Notes under the pieces: generated by a model
Databases searched by the model: none
What the model was told of the DNA's origin: nothing
The model's input: the letters and a program-made list of their open reading frames with translations, nothing else
Assembly (NCBI GenBank): GCA_013396655.1
Contig: WBMV01007712.1
Span: 558,001 to 622,000 of the forward strand
Reading direction: 5' to 3'
Length of the DNA: 64,000 bases
Source of the DNA: Campylorhamphus procurvoides
Lineage: Eukaryota; Chordata; Aves; Passeriformes; Dendrocolaptidae
Position numbers and translations under genes: made by a program
Shown: positions 13,987-26,954 of the stretch, one piece after another
Layout: each line of letters starts with the position of its first letter
Position numbering within the stretch: position 1 is the first letter of the stretch

Positions 13987-14065
13987 CCACCTCTGGCAGC
14001 CAAGACTGGTGCTACTCGGCTGGCCCAGTCTTCCCAGGATTTTCAGCGCTCCACAACACAAACAG
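13987..14065 (+). CDS. Candidate internal exon (79 nt), unrecognised gene
   Basis: The segment is bounded by a CAG acceptor and a GTGAGG donor, and is GC-richer than its flanks, with two CpGs. Upstream lies a pyrimidine-rich tract (TCTCTTTCATGTTAATTATT) ending in TACCAG. A second acceptor 13 bases further in (CTCTGGCAG) would give a 66-nt exon whose length is divisible by three. All three frames are open over this short length, so the frame cannot be chosen. One reads A-K-T-G-A-T-R-L-A-Q-S-S-Q-D-F-Q-R-S; another reads Q-D-W-C-Y-S-A-G-P-V-F-P-G-F. I do not recognise either. It could be a coding exon, a non-coding RNA exon or chance. Confidence 0.25.
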
Positions 14066-17000
14066 GTGAGGGCAGACATTGCCAGCAAGTTCATGTACAC
14101 AATGTTTTGATGGTTGTTGGCATACAACAGTAGCATCCCCTGCTCAGGGTTATTGATCCAAGCATATTAATCTACGCATTAGGCTTCAAAGAGCCTTATT
14201 CCCATTAGTGAGAATCCTTGGCAGATTAAACAAAGTGCTAAAAACAGAAGCCCAGCCTGGTTCCCAGTGTTACATGTCAAGACCTATTTACAGCTCTTCT
14301 CTTTCATATATATTCATGTATCTGAGACTTGTGGTCCCCTGTGTCTGCTGGGCTTTCCAGAGTGATGGTGTCCATAAAGAAAAGCCAACTCCTTTTATGG
14401 GTCATTTTAAATCCCTATTCATTTCAGATTATAGGTGCCTTGACATTTTCTAACTGAGAGATATATATAGATACACAAGGACAAGAATGACAGGGAACAT
14501 AAATATGGGATGTGTATTGTTTTGGCCCTTTAAGGCACCAGAGGACTTTTCCATAGAAGTGCACTAAACAAAAATAGATTTTCCCTATCTCCCGTCCGCT
14601 CTTTGTGATTAAAGTCTGGAGTCTGGGTTGTCCATACACATTAAAAATGTGCCCACCAAATTCCCAGATTGGACTCATATTTGCAGTGCAGGTTCTAAGT
14701 CTGGTACTGAATAAATCAGTGCAGTTATTTTTTAAATAGTACCAAGAGCAGAGGTCTTAATTCTTCCCAAAAATGAGTTGTCCCTTTGTCTCTTGCGAAA
14801 TTTACAACCCAGAATTGCAAAGATAAAAAGACATTAAAGAAATGGTGCAAATGTGATGTTCTGAGGAAGGTCAGTCTCTGTGTTATGGGGATTATTTGGG
14901 AGTAGGGGAAAGGCTTGGGGGATGAATTTACTCCAGAGTCCGTATTAGCAGAAATAAAATCAGGTTCTTTTTCTTTGGGATTCAAAGTGTTTCAGAGGTT
15001 GTTTTGCCTGTGGTAATTTCTGACTCATATTCACTAAGGGAAGGAGAGGAAAGATAAGAAGAGTACACTGAGAGTAAAGAAGATGATTTCTATCTCTGTC
15101 AAGTGCCGACAGTGGGGCATTTTAAATTATTTCTTTTTAACAATTCTATCTGTATAAATTAGCTAGGATGTCTTAAGCAATGAACCTTTTTTCTTTTTAC
15201 CTCACTCTTTTAATTCACTCTTTGCACTGTCAGTGCTTAAATTGTAATTTGGGTTAAATAGTGAACAGAAAGGAGGGATCCAAACCATTTTCTTAAGTGT
15301 GTTTCATGATTTCTGCTTCACCAAAGGCAGTCCTATAAACCTACTCATTTTGGCAACAGACAAGTCCTTTTAAGTTTTCTTTTGTTGGAAGTATTGCTGT
15401 TGAATCCTGAATAGGATCAATAAATGTATTTTTAATGCACAGGAGGATTCTTTTTATTTAAGCAGCAGAATCTTAAGATATTTAGCATCCTTTCCATTCT
15501 CTGGTGAAATGCTCTCCTGTTTGTTAGCAGTACCTGTTGACCTTGCTATTATTGCAGATGGTATTTCTGGTTTGTTTCATAGCAGGAGCACTGAAAAGAG
15601 ATGGCTGTTTATTAAACCTATCTGTTGTGGAAGTATTAAAAATATAGTGTTAATACACAGCTGCTTCTACAGGGCAGATCTTTACAGGGAAGACCTTAGG
15701 GAATAGCTAATATCAACAGCACTGTTTTGAATTGAATCAGATGAGTGTTTGACCCATCCTCTTAAATGAATTTACAAAGCACTTGCAAAAAGCTTCTCTC
15801 TGAAGATTTCCCTGAAGACTTCCAGGGAACACCACATGGGTGGGCTACTTAAGCTCTTGTTCTGCAAACCCTCCTTTGTGGAAATAATCCCATTAAAGCA
15901 GATCACTTTTATTATTGGGTTAAGGCCTCAATGTCTGATCACATGAATGAAGCAGCCAGGATTGTACTCTTGAGTATTATCACAGTATAAGGTCCATAAT
16001 AGAAAGTCTAATCTTTCCTCTACCCTTCCAGTGAAAGTTTTATTTTAGCAGGATATGGGGGATTTTACACTCTTCTGCAGCTGGCTCTTCTTTGTTGATG
16101 AGTAGAAAGCACCTGGTCTCATTTGTGATTAGAGTTATATGTAAGGAGTATTGCTGTTTCCTCCATTATTTTCCTGCCATCTGCTAGTTCACAATATCAG
16201 CTGAGACTCACATATTCAGGTGACTAAAAGCTGTGTTTATTATTTCTCCTGGATAACCAGAAAGAATGAGTAGGAGAGGAAGCAAAGTATAATTATTGCT
16301 CTTAAATGCAGCAAAACAGTTGCTAACTGTCAGGGTTTTCAGACATGATCAGCAGAAGTTTGTAACCAGAGGGTCTGATGAATTTTAGAAATTCATGAAA
16401 ATGTCTGCACAATTTTGAAAAAAAAAAAAAAAGAGATAAATGTTTCTGACTCTGAATGTGTCTACTGTATCCATACAGCCTGACAGTCAAAAATTCACCT
16501 CATGCCAGAAATTCTACTTCCAAAATTGTCTTGTTAGGAGTTTCTCTGCAAAAAGCTACAATTGACTTCTTCCAAATATTGTAACAAATAACTAACGAGC
16601 CACCACAATCTTCCTGGGACTTGACCCAAGACCTGCCTAACTGAATTGACATTTTTCAGAGACTCCAAAGCCAGAAGGAACATTGCATTGCCTAAATTTT
16701 CTGTGTAGACCAGTCAAAAGGCTTCACTTTTAATTCTCTTCTGGAACTATTGAGGTGCATTTGTACTAAAACATAACTTTTTCAGAGAAGCTGCAGATAT
16801 TCCTCTCTTTGTTTCTTTCTCTCTATCATTTTAGTTTTCAGCTTCAGTATTCATGGCAGATGTGGACTAGGTGATATTACTGCTTTGTACTTTTATAAAG
16901 CAATATTATCTACAGCAATCAACATGCATTTGAGTGAATTCCTTATTTATGCCCTCTGTAATGGTAATATTAACTTCAGTGGGACCTCCAGACAGCTGGT

Positions 17001-20000
17001 GTCATTCTGCATGGGTCTTTTGACTCAGCACTACAGTGGTTTTTACAAATCAATATTTTGTCTGTCCTAGATAAGAATAATAGCAGAGTTCCAATATTTC
17101 AAGTGTCACTTGAGAAAACACCATGAAAGAAGGGTTTTCCCTCAGTTTTTATTGTTATTGTCATCTGCCATTTGTAAAGCTTAAGCAAAGCAATCTTAAA
17201 TCTCTTTCATGCCCTGATGTTGCTCTAGAGTAATCTCTGGATTTTATTTTTTTTTAACACTACAGTAAGCTGTACATCACTTTTCCTGATGATAAGGATG
17301 ACTATGATTCTGTGTTGTAGTAAAAAAGGAATTACATATGGCACAGCTTGATTTACAGTGAGATAGATATTGCACTTTGCTCTGTTTGGGTGGATACTAA
17401 GTTATGAGCCTGCAGATCAATTGATCCCAGAAAAGGATTGTGAATGCTAGAGTGATCTCTTCTAGTCTCAGATCAGTGTTGCAAGTCATGAGGGGTGAGG
17501 GCTACCTTTGAAATAACAGTATGTTTTCCATTAAGTGCTTCCAGGAGTCTCTCACAGTGTTGAGTATCCAAGAGCCTCAGCACTACCTGTCTGACAGTGG
17601 TTTATTGCCAGAATCAGTGAAGTTCTATTTGATCTCCCACATAAAGAATATATTGTATATAGTCTATTCCCTTCAGTTTGTGACATATCCAGACTGAGGA
17701 GTTGCGCTGAGTAAGGTGAATTGCTGTTAATCTGAGTATCAAGATGTTCGAGCATGTACCAGAAAATCTCCTCTGTCTCTTGGTTGATAACCTGTTTTTA
17801 AAAAAGCATATTGGTTATTAAAAAATGTTGAGCATCTTCTCAGTTGTTTTAGCTGTAATGTTAGACATCACTGTCTCTTCCTTGGGGAAATGACTCCCTT
17901 GGGCCCCTTGTTCCTGCAATGGCATTTGCTAATTCCAAGATATTTAGTAGATGGAAAGGTAGACTGGCCTGCAGTGCTCAATATGATGGGGAGAGGAAGA
18001 GTTCCATCCTACAGCACGTGAGTCCTCTTAGTACCATTGAGATTACATTTCCTGATCTTATGTAAAAGTTTTGTAAAGCTAGTCACAGGGGGATGAGGTA
18101 AAGAAAAAAAAAAGTGCTTCTTTGAATTATTTTAGAGTGTATATTGTTGCTGTAAAGAACAATAGGCATTACAAAGATGGAACATTATCATACAGTGATG
18201 TAGTTTTTGCCTAATGTTTGTGGCATTCTTTCAGAAGATAGGACACTATTGGTCATATTTCTAATTCCTCATCAAGACAATATTTTTTAAAAAATCAAAA
18301 AGTAATAAGGCTCTGAACTTTCCATGTATGTTTTTATACATGTGTCTCGTTATAAATTCTATTTAGAAAATCTCTTTTATGAACTGTTTATTTAGATATA
18401 CGAGTGGGTCATAATGACTAGGTAAAACTATTGGTCCAAGAGATATTTTCACTTTTCTGAGGAAGGGTAAAGTTCATGTACTCCTTAGCTAAATCTTTGC
18501 TCTACTGCAAAGCCCAAAAAGTTGCTCAAATTCTTCTCTCTTACACTTTATCATTAGCTTTCTCTTATTGTCGTTTTTACTTTCCCCATCTTGTTTCTGT
18601 AAAACAAAATATTCTTTAATCACAAATTAAGGAGGAAAGCGAAGATTCTATGTTTCACAATCCCCTACACTTAGAGTTGACATTTAATATAGCCTGATGG
18701 AGGGAACCTGCTCTGTCAGAGCTTTGGAGACTTCTTCCAGGCTAAAGCCCAGATGTAGGATCACTTCTCTCCTGTACCCAACTTTTCTTTAATAGCTATT
18801 ACATCCAAATGGCTTTTTCTTAGGAAATTCAAATAACCTCAGAGTTTAGGCAGTCAGTGCCTAAAATTAGCTAAAATTGTATCTGTTTATGCATTTTTCT
18901 GATTCACACTTGGATTTTTCCAAAGTTTTTAGAGAAAGCACAGGAGAGGGATAAAAGAACCCTAATCTCAAACTGAAAGGAGTTATTCAGACTGTTCACC
19001 AAAGAAGAAACTCCTGTGATTGTGTCTATTTTTCTTTCCAGAGCACCTAGGTTTGCCTCCAACTGCTCTAGTAATCAATAGATTAATAGCAATGCTCTTG
19101 GTCTTCAAGGTATTTTCATATATAAATGCAGGCAGGATGAAAGTTTTGTAGGCAACCTTCAGACAAGAAAATAAATCTTTTTTAAAAAGTCCGATACCTC
19201 ATTCTTTTTTTTTTTTCTTTAACAGCATATACAGTTTAGTAGAGTCACAAGGAAGGCAGTTCTATTGCCTGATGCTGTTTTCCCTACAACACCGTTAAAA
19301 CTCTTTCTTAAAACCAAACATTTTCCGCATTAAAACCTCCAAACCTCTGCAGTTGGAATACCTGGATTCTTTTTTCTGCTGAACTGAACTATTTAGTCAG
19401 AAAAAGATAAGACACTGTTGTTTAGGAAATTTTAAAGCCTATTACTGTAATTCAATTTAAGCAACTTTCAAACTGAGAAAGTCTTTTGTTGAGCCGTGTA
19501 TTGAAACAGGTTTTGAAAATGGAAAATATTCTTTCAAAATATTTGAAATATCTATCTGATTCAAGCTCTCTGACAGATTTGACTTGAATTCATTAAAAAT
19601 TTCAGTGATGTTAAAACAGTTTTCAAGAGAGTAAATGATTTTTGTGGAAAAGTTCTTACAGCTCTCTTGACCTGCTTAAATTGCCAGGTCTGTAGGGCGA
19701 GAGGTGCTTTTGCTGAGTAAAGGCAGTGAACCTTGGCTGGTGCCTGAAGGAGTAATATGGTGTAAATAATGAATGGGGGTTTCTGCTTCGATTCTGTTGT
19801 ACAGAATACCTATGAAGGTGTTGCATGGAAATGGTGTTGTCTAAAATGGAAGAAGAGAACTTTCCAGACAATATTCGTATATATAAAACAGAGAGCTGGT
19901 CCTTTAATGAAAGCGCCCTTTCAGGTGCGACAAAATACATAAGTGCACACCCAGTATAGGGTTCTTACAAATTTATAACACTAATTAATTATTATTTCTA

Positions 20001-21055
20001 ATGGATGCATCCAACCTGAGAATTGTCTGCTCCCAACACTGTCTTTGGGTCTGCCACTTTGGAGCTTCTCTAAGGGTTTTGGTCTTCCATCTTGCTTTGA
20101 CTACAGTGCACCAATTCCAGGTGTGTGTGTCCCAAGCAATGTCCTTGCTAAAATCTTTTCCTTGAAAAGAACATTAAGCAGAATTTCAAGAGGGTGGCAC
20201 AAACCGTGAGAAAGGGTTTTAGTAACTGTTAACTACTATTCTAAAGTGTAAGGAAATATACAGCTATATTACAATCAACAGATGTATAACAATCTTATAC
20301 AAGGCATCAATAGCATGAGTAGGTCAGTCTTGCTTTGCTGTTCGTAGTGCCAGGCTGAGCCAGGGTTTCATCCCCATTCTTGGCTCTGTCACCTCTGCCA
20401 TGACGGTAAATTGAGATTTTTTTTTCCTTCTTTTTCAGACTGCACAAGGTAATTTAAAATAATCTAAACCTGCATTTGGTGTTGCTAAGTAATTAAAATT
20501 AAAAGTATTTGCCTTTACATGCAATTAAATTTGCCTTTAAAGTCTGATTATCTAACAAAACCGATTTACCTCAGACTTCAAAAATGTATTTTCCCTCTTT
20601 CCAGGCTCTCTCTACAGATTTATTATAAATATTAGTTTTATATACATTTTTGTCCAGTAACACAGGACCAGAAATTGTACACACACCAGCTCTGTTCTGA
20701 AGTGTCTTTTAAAGATTTCCAAGTACTAATGAACTGAGCTTCTGAGACAATGAAAAATTATCCTTTTAATCCTACAGGATCTCCTAGCCTATCCTCTCAG
20801 CATTTGTTGTTGTTTAATATTTATGCCAAACTCTGGTGTATATTGATTGTGTTTGGATTTGATTCAAAGTTTCAGCAGATTTAGTCCCAGGGTACACTGA
20901 TGCCGATGATAATGGAACCAAAACATGAGGATTCCCACAGATTTGCTGGTTTTGCCTTTATAACTGAAGGTGCCCACTTGTACACACCGGCAGTGTCCAT
21001 GGGGTATCTGTACCTGCTTCTGAGCATTCCTGTGTAGGCACACACCATTTCCCTA
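14066..21055. other. Unique non-coding stretch
   Basis: No gene or recognised repeat in about 7 kb. An A15 run lies at 16418-16432 and a T12 run at 19205-19216. A small inverted repeat, ATGAATTT / AAATTCAT with a 3-nt loop, is at 16378-16396. Near 20436 a pyrimidine-rich acceptor-like tract is followed after 10 bases by GTAATT, which is too short to support an exon. Open frames reach 95 codons and show no known domain. Confidence 0.65.
16418..16432 (+). repeat. A15 homopolymer run
   Basis: Fifteen consecutive A followed by GAGATAAA. No retroposon body was recognised upstream. Confidence 0.85.
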
Positions 21056-21193
21056 TCCTGGGAGTGTTCAAAGCCAGGCAGGATGAGGTTTTGAGCAACC
21101 TGGTCTAGTGGAAGGTGTCCCTGGTAAGGCAGGGGGTCAGAACTAGATATCTTTAAGGTGCCTTTCAATCCAAAGCATTCTGTGATTCTGTGA
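21056..21193 (+). repeat. CR1 LINE 3' end, sense
   Basis: This is the last 140 bp or so of a CR1 element. It contains GGAGTGTTCAAAGCCAGGC, GAGCAACCTGGTCTAGTGGA, AGGTGTCCCTGG and GAACTAGATATCTTTAAGG, ending in CATTCTGTGATTCTGTGA. The terminal 8-bp ATTCTGTG repeats are the normal CR1 3' terminus and fix the orientation as +. A few substitutions from the usual avian form show moderate age. The minus-strand open frame at 20881-21168 overlaps it and is not a gene. Confidence 0.95.
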
Positions 21194-22091
21194 CCATTTC
21201 AGACTGGATCTATCATGTTCGTGTGCACTGGTACAGTGAAAAAAGTTAAAATTACTGATTTGATAGATTTTAAAAAATAACTGCATACAACATTAAAATA
21301 CCCCAAACCTTTATCAACAAGGTAACCAAGATGTTCTGCTTTGTGTTTATTGCACTCTCTGAGTTTAAAAGTTTTCCAGAACCAGACTCAAAGGATCATA
21401 TGTCATGTGTTTCTCTTAGAGATAAATAAATGTAAATCTCTGTCCCCCGAAAAAAAGCTCCACATTGAAAGGAAAAATGGCAATTTGTAATACAGCATTT
21501 AAAAGTTAGGGTGTTTTTTTTAGTTAAATTATGTATTTCGTAGCTGCTTTCTCACTGGGCAGTGCCTGCGGATGTCAGTGCCAGCCCTGCTGGTGTCCAT
21601 TGTGCTTGAGCTGTGCGGAGGAAATTGCTTTCCCTTACAAAAGAAACTCCTTGTCAAGTTGCTGTTATGTTAAACAATGGATATAGGCGAAGTTTTTGAG
21701 CCACCACTTTAAATTCTGCCTCTGTGCCAAGAATACTGTCAAATATTTCAAAGAAACACTCAAAAAATAAGTATAATCACCTTAAACACACACGGAGTAT
21801 CTTTCTTTTCAGGTAGCATTTCTAGGAATCAGGGCAGGAAACTTCTCTTTCTTCAACTGATCATAAAAACATTTGCCAGAAACGTGAATGTGCTTCTCCC
21901 ACCTGTGATGGGGAACGTGCCTTTTAGTTTGTGCTGTGGGTGAAATTGGCTCCGCTTCAAAATCTTGTATCGGTGTCCAGCCTTCAGGTCTCAAATTCGA
22001 GCTTGAATTTCATGAGTTCTCTCTAAAATGGGGACATTTCAGGCTTGAATAATCATACATTGTGAACATGAGTCATATATTCTTTTGGTAT
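21194..22091. other. Unique spacer between two CR1 tails
   Basis: About 900 bp of unremarkable AT-rich DNA between two sense-oriented CR1 3' ends. No gene was recognised; the 61-codon minus frame at 21809-21994 has no known domain. I see no sign that the two tails belong to one interrupted element. Confidence 0.6.
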
Positions 22092-22140
22092 AGGGTTGGA
22101 CTTGATAGTCTTGGAGGTCTTTTTAGTTCCTATGATTCTA
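22092..22140 (+). repeat. CR1 LINE 3' tail, short remnant, sense
   Basis: Only about 50 bp remain. They contain TAGGGTTGGACTTGATAGTC and TTGGAGGTCTTTTTAGTTCC, ending in TATGATTCTA. This matches the typical end of a CR1 element, where a TTGGACTTGATGATC-like word is followed by a pyrimidine stretch and ATGATTCTA. Severe 5' truncation is common in CR1. Confidence 0.85.
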
Positions 22141-24204
22141 ATATACTTATCATGCACATTGGAAAATCCGGCTCAATATTTGGATATTGGTCCTAATCAT
22201 GAAGGGTTTAAAATTTGAATAGTCTGCTTCAAAAATCATCTTCTATGTTGTTTTGACATCCATTAAAGCTTCAATTTATTGCTACTGCTCACTGCTGCAA
22301 AGCAAATAAAGATTTGAGCAGAAATCTGTTCTACCAGTACAACACCATTGATTATTTTCTTATTTATGTTCCTGCCAGCTGCTTTCAGTTAGTCTGAAAC
22401 TTAACTGATCAGGGCTGCAAAAAATGTGCATTTTTTGTTGTCCTTATCCTGGTCTGTCCTCTTTCCAAATCATTTCCTATCAAAGATATCTGATTTCCTG
22501 CAGATTATTCCTGCTGCCGAGATGGTCCATTGGTACTCTTGCACTGTGCTGTACAATACTTTTAACACTCTTTGTTATTAGAGCCATCAACCTAGAACAG
22601 GGTTGATGGGAAAAGGGTTTAATAACTGTCAGTGCATAAAAGGAATTCTCTGAATATCAGCATTTTATTTTCATCTCTAGAATTCAGAAATGTGGGGGTT
22701 TATAATGACACATCTGCAGTTGCACAATATCTTACTTGGTTTGTAATGGTTTGAAGACAACGCAATAGAAAACATTCAATATGAGCGTATTACAGTGCTT
22801 CAAAAATAATGTACTTATATCTTGGGTTTCTTTTATCATTTAGCATTGCAATGCTGTTCAAAAGAACCAAACCTAACCTTAGTATTGGGTAATTTTTGTT
22901 GGCAGTGCTTGCAGCCAAAAAGTTCTCTGTAGGATGATGAAAAAAGTAATGAAACTTGAAGTATCATGCTGATATGTTCCCTCTTTGGAAATTCGTGTGT
23001 TACTGCTAACACTTTAGGAAATTAAAATGCAGAAAAGATACTTCTCACCATGTACTATTTCTAATTGGTTCCTATAGTGGAGAGTTACTTTCTGAGATGT
23101 GACAGTTTGATATGGATGAAGAGCTGTAAATATCTGTCTGGTATTTGAAACACTGGGAAAATGAGATATTACATTGCAAGGGGGCCAATTTTAATGACCC
23201 TCTTTGACCTTTTCTGTTTTCCCAAAACTACGGTGGTCAGAGGCAGAATAAAATCCATTAAAACATACAATTTAGGGGTGTAAGGTAATAGCATGCTGTG
23301 ATGCTTCACTTTGTTAAATGACTCCTGCAAAGTAGCAAATGTCAAACAAAAATGCCCAGTCTAGTTGCAAAGGAATAAGAAAAGATACAGCACAAGACAG
23401 GGGAGCACTTCAGTTGGTGCTCTTAGGAGAGGGTAGCTCAGCCCTGACTGCTGCTTTGGGCATTGCAGCTCTGGAGTTGAGCAGGACATGTATACTTCAT
23501 TTGGGAAGCATTTAACATCTAAGACGAAGAGGATTTGGTTTGCTTTTTCTCATCCAGGAATGAAGTATAAATTAAGATTCTGATTTGCACCAAAGTCCAA
23601 GTTCCCTTTCCCTGAAGGGGTGAATATTAAAATTGATTGTGTCTATTTCTGTTTCTCCCAAAGCTTTAACTTGAGGCTCTTCTTTTGGCGTAGGGAAAAA
23701 TTACCTCTCTTTTTTCTATCTTTGTTCCATTTTTTTCCCTATATCCCAAAGTCAACCTGACATGATGAGATTGGAATATTTTTATGCAGAAATCTAGAGC
23801 TTGCTATTTACTAGTTGCAGTCTCATTTTGGCAAATAGGTCTTGTTCCTACTGCAGCCAGCACATCTCTCCCTATGCCAGAGTCCATACTATTGTATGCT
23901 AAGCAAAACTCAGTGCGATGGCTTACATGTGATAGAGCACTGATTGTTCTAGAAAACATCCAGCAAAGGGACAGGGCAAGTCTGTAGGACTTGAATGAAA
24001 TATGAATTACTGAAATGTGAAGCTGAAGGTTTCTCAGCCAAAGTCTTCTACTTCGATTTACTAAAGCCATTGCTAGACCTATTTCCAAATACAGTATTAG
24101 TAAAACAGCTGGCAGATACTGGTACAACAAAAGTTGGGTAGGGCTGTGCAGGGAGAAAAAAATAATCTCATTAGAGATTTCTGGATTTCAAAATATATTT
24201 TACT
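22141..24204. other. Unique non-coding stretch
   Basis: No gene or recognised repeat. The 108-codon minus frame at 23804-24130 overlaps a 67-codon plus frame and shows no known domain. Codon composition looks like random AT-rich DNA. Confidence 0.65.
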
Positions 24205-24228
24205 GGGGGGGGGAGGGGGCGGGGAGGG
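24205..24228 (+). other. Strong G-quadruplex-forming motif
   Basis: The + strand reads G9-A-G5-C-G4-A-G3, four or more G-tracts of at least three separated by single bases. This is a canonical motif with very short loops, which predicts a stable parallel quadruplex. Flanking DNA is AT-rich. No promoter or CpG island is evident nearby. Run lengths may be affected by sequencing error. Confidence 0.75.
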
Positions 24229-26568
24229 AGGAATTAGTTTTAGGGATCTCTGCCCCAAAACAGTGAAAATTGAGCATTAAAGTGGAATTCTGAGTTGTGG
24301 GTAATTGTTTCAAACACAAGTTGCTGAACCCACATGGGACTTACACCAAGTTGCTCTTTGCCAACAAGGGCAACTATTCCTAACATTGAAAACATATGCA
24401 GAAACCTGGGCATCTGCAGTCTCTTCCTAGCTTTGTTATAGACTTGCAACAAAGAATGTTTCTAAAATGTTAATTAAGCTATATTTTTTATTAGCTCCTT
24501 TATTAAGTCTGGTCCTTAGTTGCCTTTTGTAGAACTTTAGATCCGTGACCAAATGTTTTCAAGCACCCACATGTAAAAAGACTGTACATTGAGACAACTC
24601 AAGTCTGTTTGAATACAGTAACACCACATTCACAATCAACATGAGAGCACCCGGCTTTAGGAAACATATGGCTGGTGGCATCAAGCCAATGGAAACAGCT
24701 TTGGGCTTTTTTAGAATTCAAGCTGAGCAGGAGAAGATGGTCCTTCACATCACACATAGACAAACCACACACCTGGCCACAGAAGTCTGGAAATGCTGCA
24801 AGTTTGGCTCAAAAGCGAAGTGGACCAATCCACGTAAGAGTAATCCACTCTGAGCCTTGCCTGAGAACCCTGAACCACAATTTGCTGGAGATTGAAGGTT
24901 CTCTGGTGAGTTTCATTGCAGTCTTGCCATGCTCTTACACTTCTCCTTGGGCACCGTTTGCTGTTGCCAGAACTCAATGCTGGCCTGGAGGGAGCTTTAG
25001 TCTGACTCAATGTAATTGTTGTTAGATGCCACTTCTAGGGAAAAGTTTTTCTTGCAAGAAGCAATGTGCACCAAATATCCTTTTCACAACTGGAACAAGA
25101 GGACACTGTGGATCTCTCCACCTTTTTGAAAGGAGTAGTCTGCATGTACAACTGCAGAGTAACCATAGAAACAGACACATGAGGAGATATTGAAGCCAAT
25201 ATTGTGAGTGAGATGAGAAGGTGCAAGAGAGAAATACAATCTTTCATTTGTCATGAGAAGTAAGGGGTCTCACATCCCCTCATTAGCTGCCACCTCTTGC
25301 CTCCCAGCCAATGCTCCTGTTGCTCTTCCCTGTGTGGCACCAGGGCTGCTCTACAGCTTCTCCTCCCTGAGGCTCAACCGCAGCTCCTTAACCTGTTCAT
25401 CCAAGGCATTTGCTGATCAGCAGCTTGGGAGTGTTCCCAAGTGCTCTCCCCAGTGTTTCTCATGTCTCTGCCAGCCTGGAGAGAACTGAGACCCACCATG
25501 CCACATGTGTGACTTTTATCTTAAACTTACCTACCCTTACCAAATTTTTGAGGCCCCAAACAGTACTGCTAAATAGGAACCCTGCATGGTCTGTGACACT
25601 CCTCATGAGCGACAAAACCACATATCCTGGCTGCATTCCAGGGAACTAAAGATGCTAAACCCCCTGATGCTAGAAGAGGTAACATCAAAAAAACAAGAGG
25701 CAGAGAAAAAAAGGCAGAAACTGCTTCTCTTCATCACCCACCCCTCCACACACACACCAACTTGGCAAAAGGAAGTTTCTGGTGGTAACTTTTCTGCTTC
25801 TAAAAGTAATCTTAGCCTTTTTCAACCTTTTCTTATTTCTTCACTTTGCATCTCTTAACAATTAGTAAAAATCAGTTTTTGTTATCAACACATAACTTGT
25901 GTGAGTTTTAATTTTACTCAGGGGAATATTTGAATCTAAAGTTCTTTCTGCAACATTTTTGCAGATTTTAACAGATGTTCTGGGGGATTTTACTTTAAAA
26001 GCATATTCTGTAAACATTACTTGTAAATCTGCACTGATTTGATTGTGTGAATTCCTGTGAGACTATTCTAAGTGTAAGGTAGATGAACTCTGACTCCTCA
26101 TGAGAGGAGGAGGAATTTTTGACCTGTGACTTTGAGTGTTGTCAAGTTTTAACACAAATTTGCAACCAGAAAGAAGCTAAGCCTCTTATGTATCACTGAG
26201 TGTTTTACAACCCTCCCTCCCACTCCTGTGTTATTAATAACCTGCTAATGAACTGACAGCTACTGTACTTATGTAAATGAGGACATTGTTGAACTGAGAG
26301 TTAGCCTTCCTCAAAATAAAAAATGAAATTAGCCTTTCCAGTCTGACAAATCATTGCACTCCTCATTAGGTTGACAGAGAATATGCATCTGCAACCATAG
26401 TGTATATAACAATGCGTGGTGGCGCGTGTAATAATGATGACCTTTGAAGTGTTTTGTGTTTCTCAAATGTATAAAGAGGACAGCCTAAATTGGCATAGAC
26501 CCTGTAAGGTGAATACAATTCCTTAGTCAGTTTTCCAAGTTTTATTCTTGTTTAGGATATATTCTTTA
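24229..26568. other. Unique non-coding stretch, GC-richer in the middle
   Basis: No gene was recognised. Between about 24640 and 25860 base composition is more balanced, so open frames are longer (116 codons at 24675-25025, 90 at 25586-25858). They overlap each other on both strands and carry no known domain. A short CA run lies at about 25747-25759. From about 26040 to 26450 the sequence has a non-coding-element texture, with TGCTAATGAACTGACAGC, CTCATTAGG and ATATGCAT words typical of homeodomain, TALE and POU binding. Confidence 0.55.
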
Positions 26569-26660
26569 GATATATATATATATATATATAACACATATAT
26601 ATATATGTAATATATACACATGTATATACTCTTTATATATGTAAGTATATATGCACATAC
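26569..26660. repeat. TA-rich microsatellite
   Basis: An interrupted (TA)n tract: an initial run of about 11 TA units, then several shorter ATATAT runs broken by ACAC, GTAA and CATG. Such tracts are variable in length and can extrude cruciforms. Length here depends on assembly quality. Confidence 0.9.
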
Positions 26661-26954
26661 TTATTCACATCTAGATTTCAGTGTGAGAATATGCTGTAAA
26701 GGTCAAAATTAAGTGCCAGAAAATTCTATTGAAACTTTTGCATCAATTTTTTAGCACCTCACTTCAAATAAAATGTGTATAGGGAACAGAAATGAAAATG
26801 ATGGACGTGTTGGAAAACACAACCTAAAAATGCATCATAGAAAGATAAATTTGAATTGTGGCTGGTTAGCTTTACGATGAGAAAATGTCAGGGGATGTGA
26901 TAATATCCCTCAAGGACTTACAAGGTTATTGGAAAAAGGAAAATCAGCAACAGA

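Noticed and set aside
17285..17318. ATGATTCTGTG resembling a CR1 terminus
   Set aside because: Upstream bases show none of the other CR1 3' landmarks.
21500..21520. GTTAGGG resembling a telomere repeat
   Set aside because: Single occurrence, no tandem array.
24675..25025. 116-codon plus frame overlapping a 70-codon plus frame and an 86-codon minus frame
   Set aside because: Three overlapping frames in one balanced-composition segment are typical of chance. The possible donor sites (CCAC|GTAAGA, CTG|GTGAGT) lack a convincing matching acceptor.
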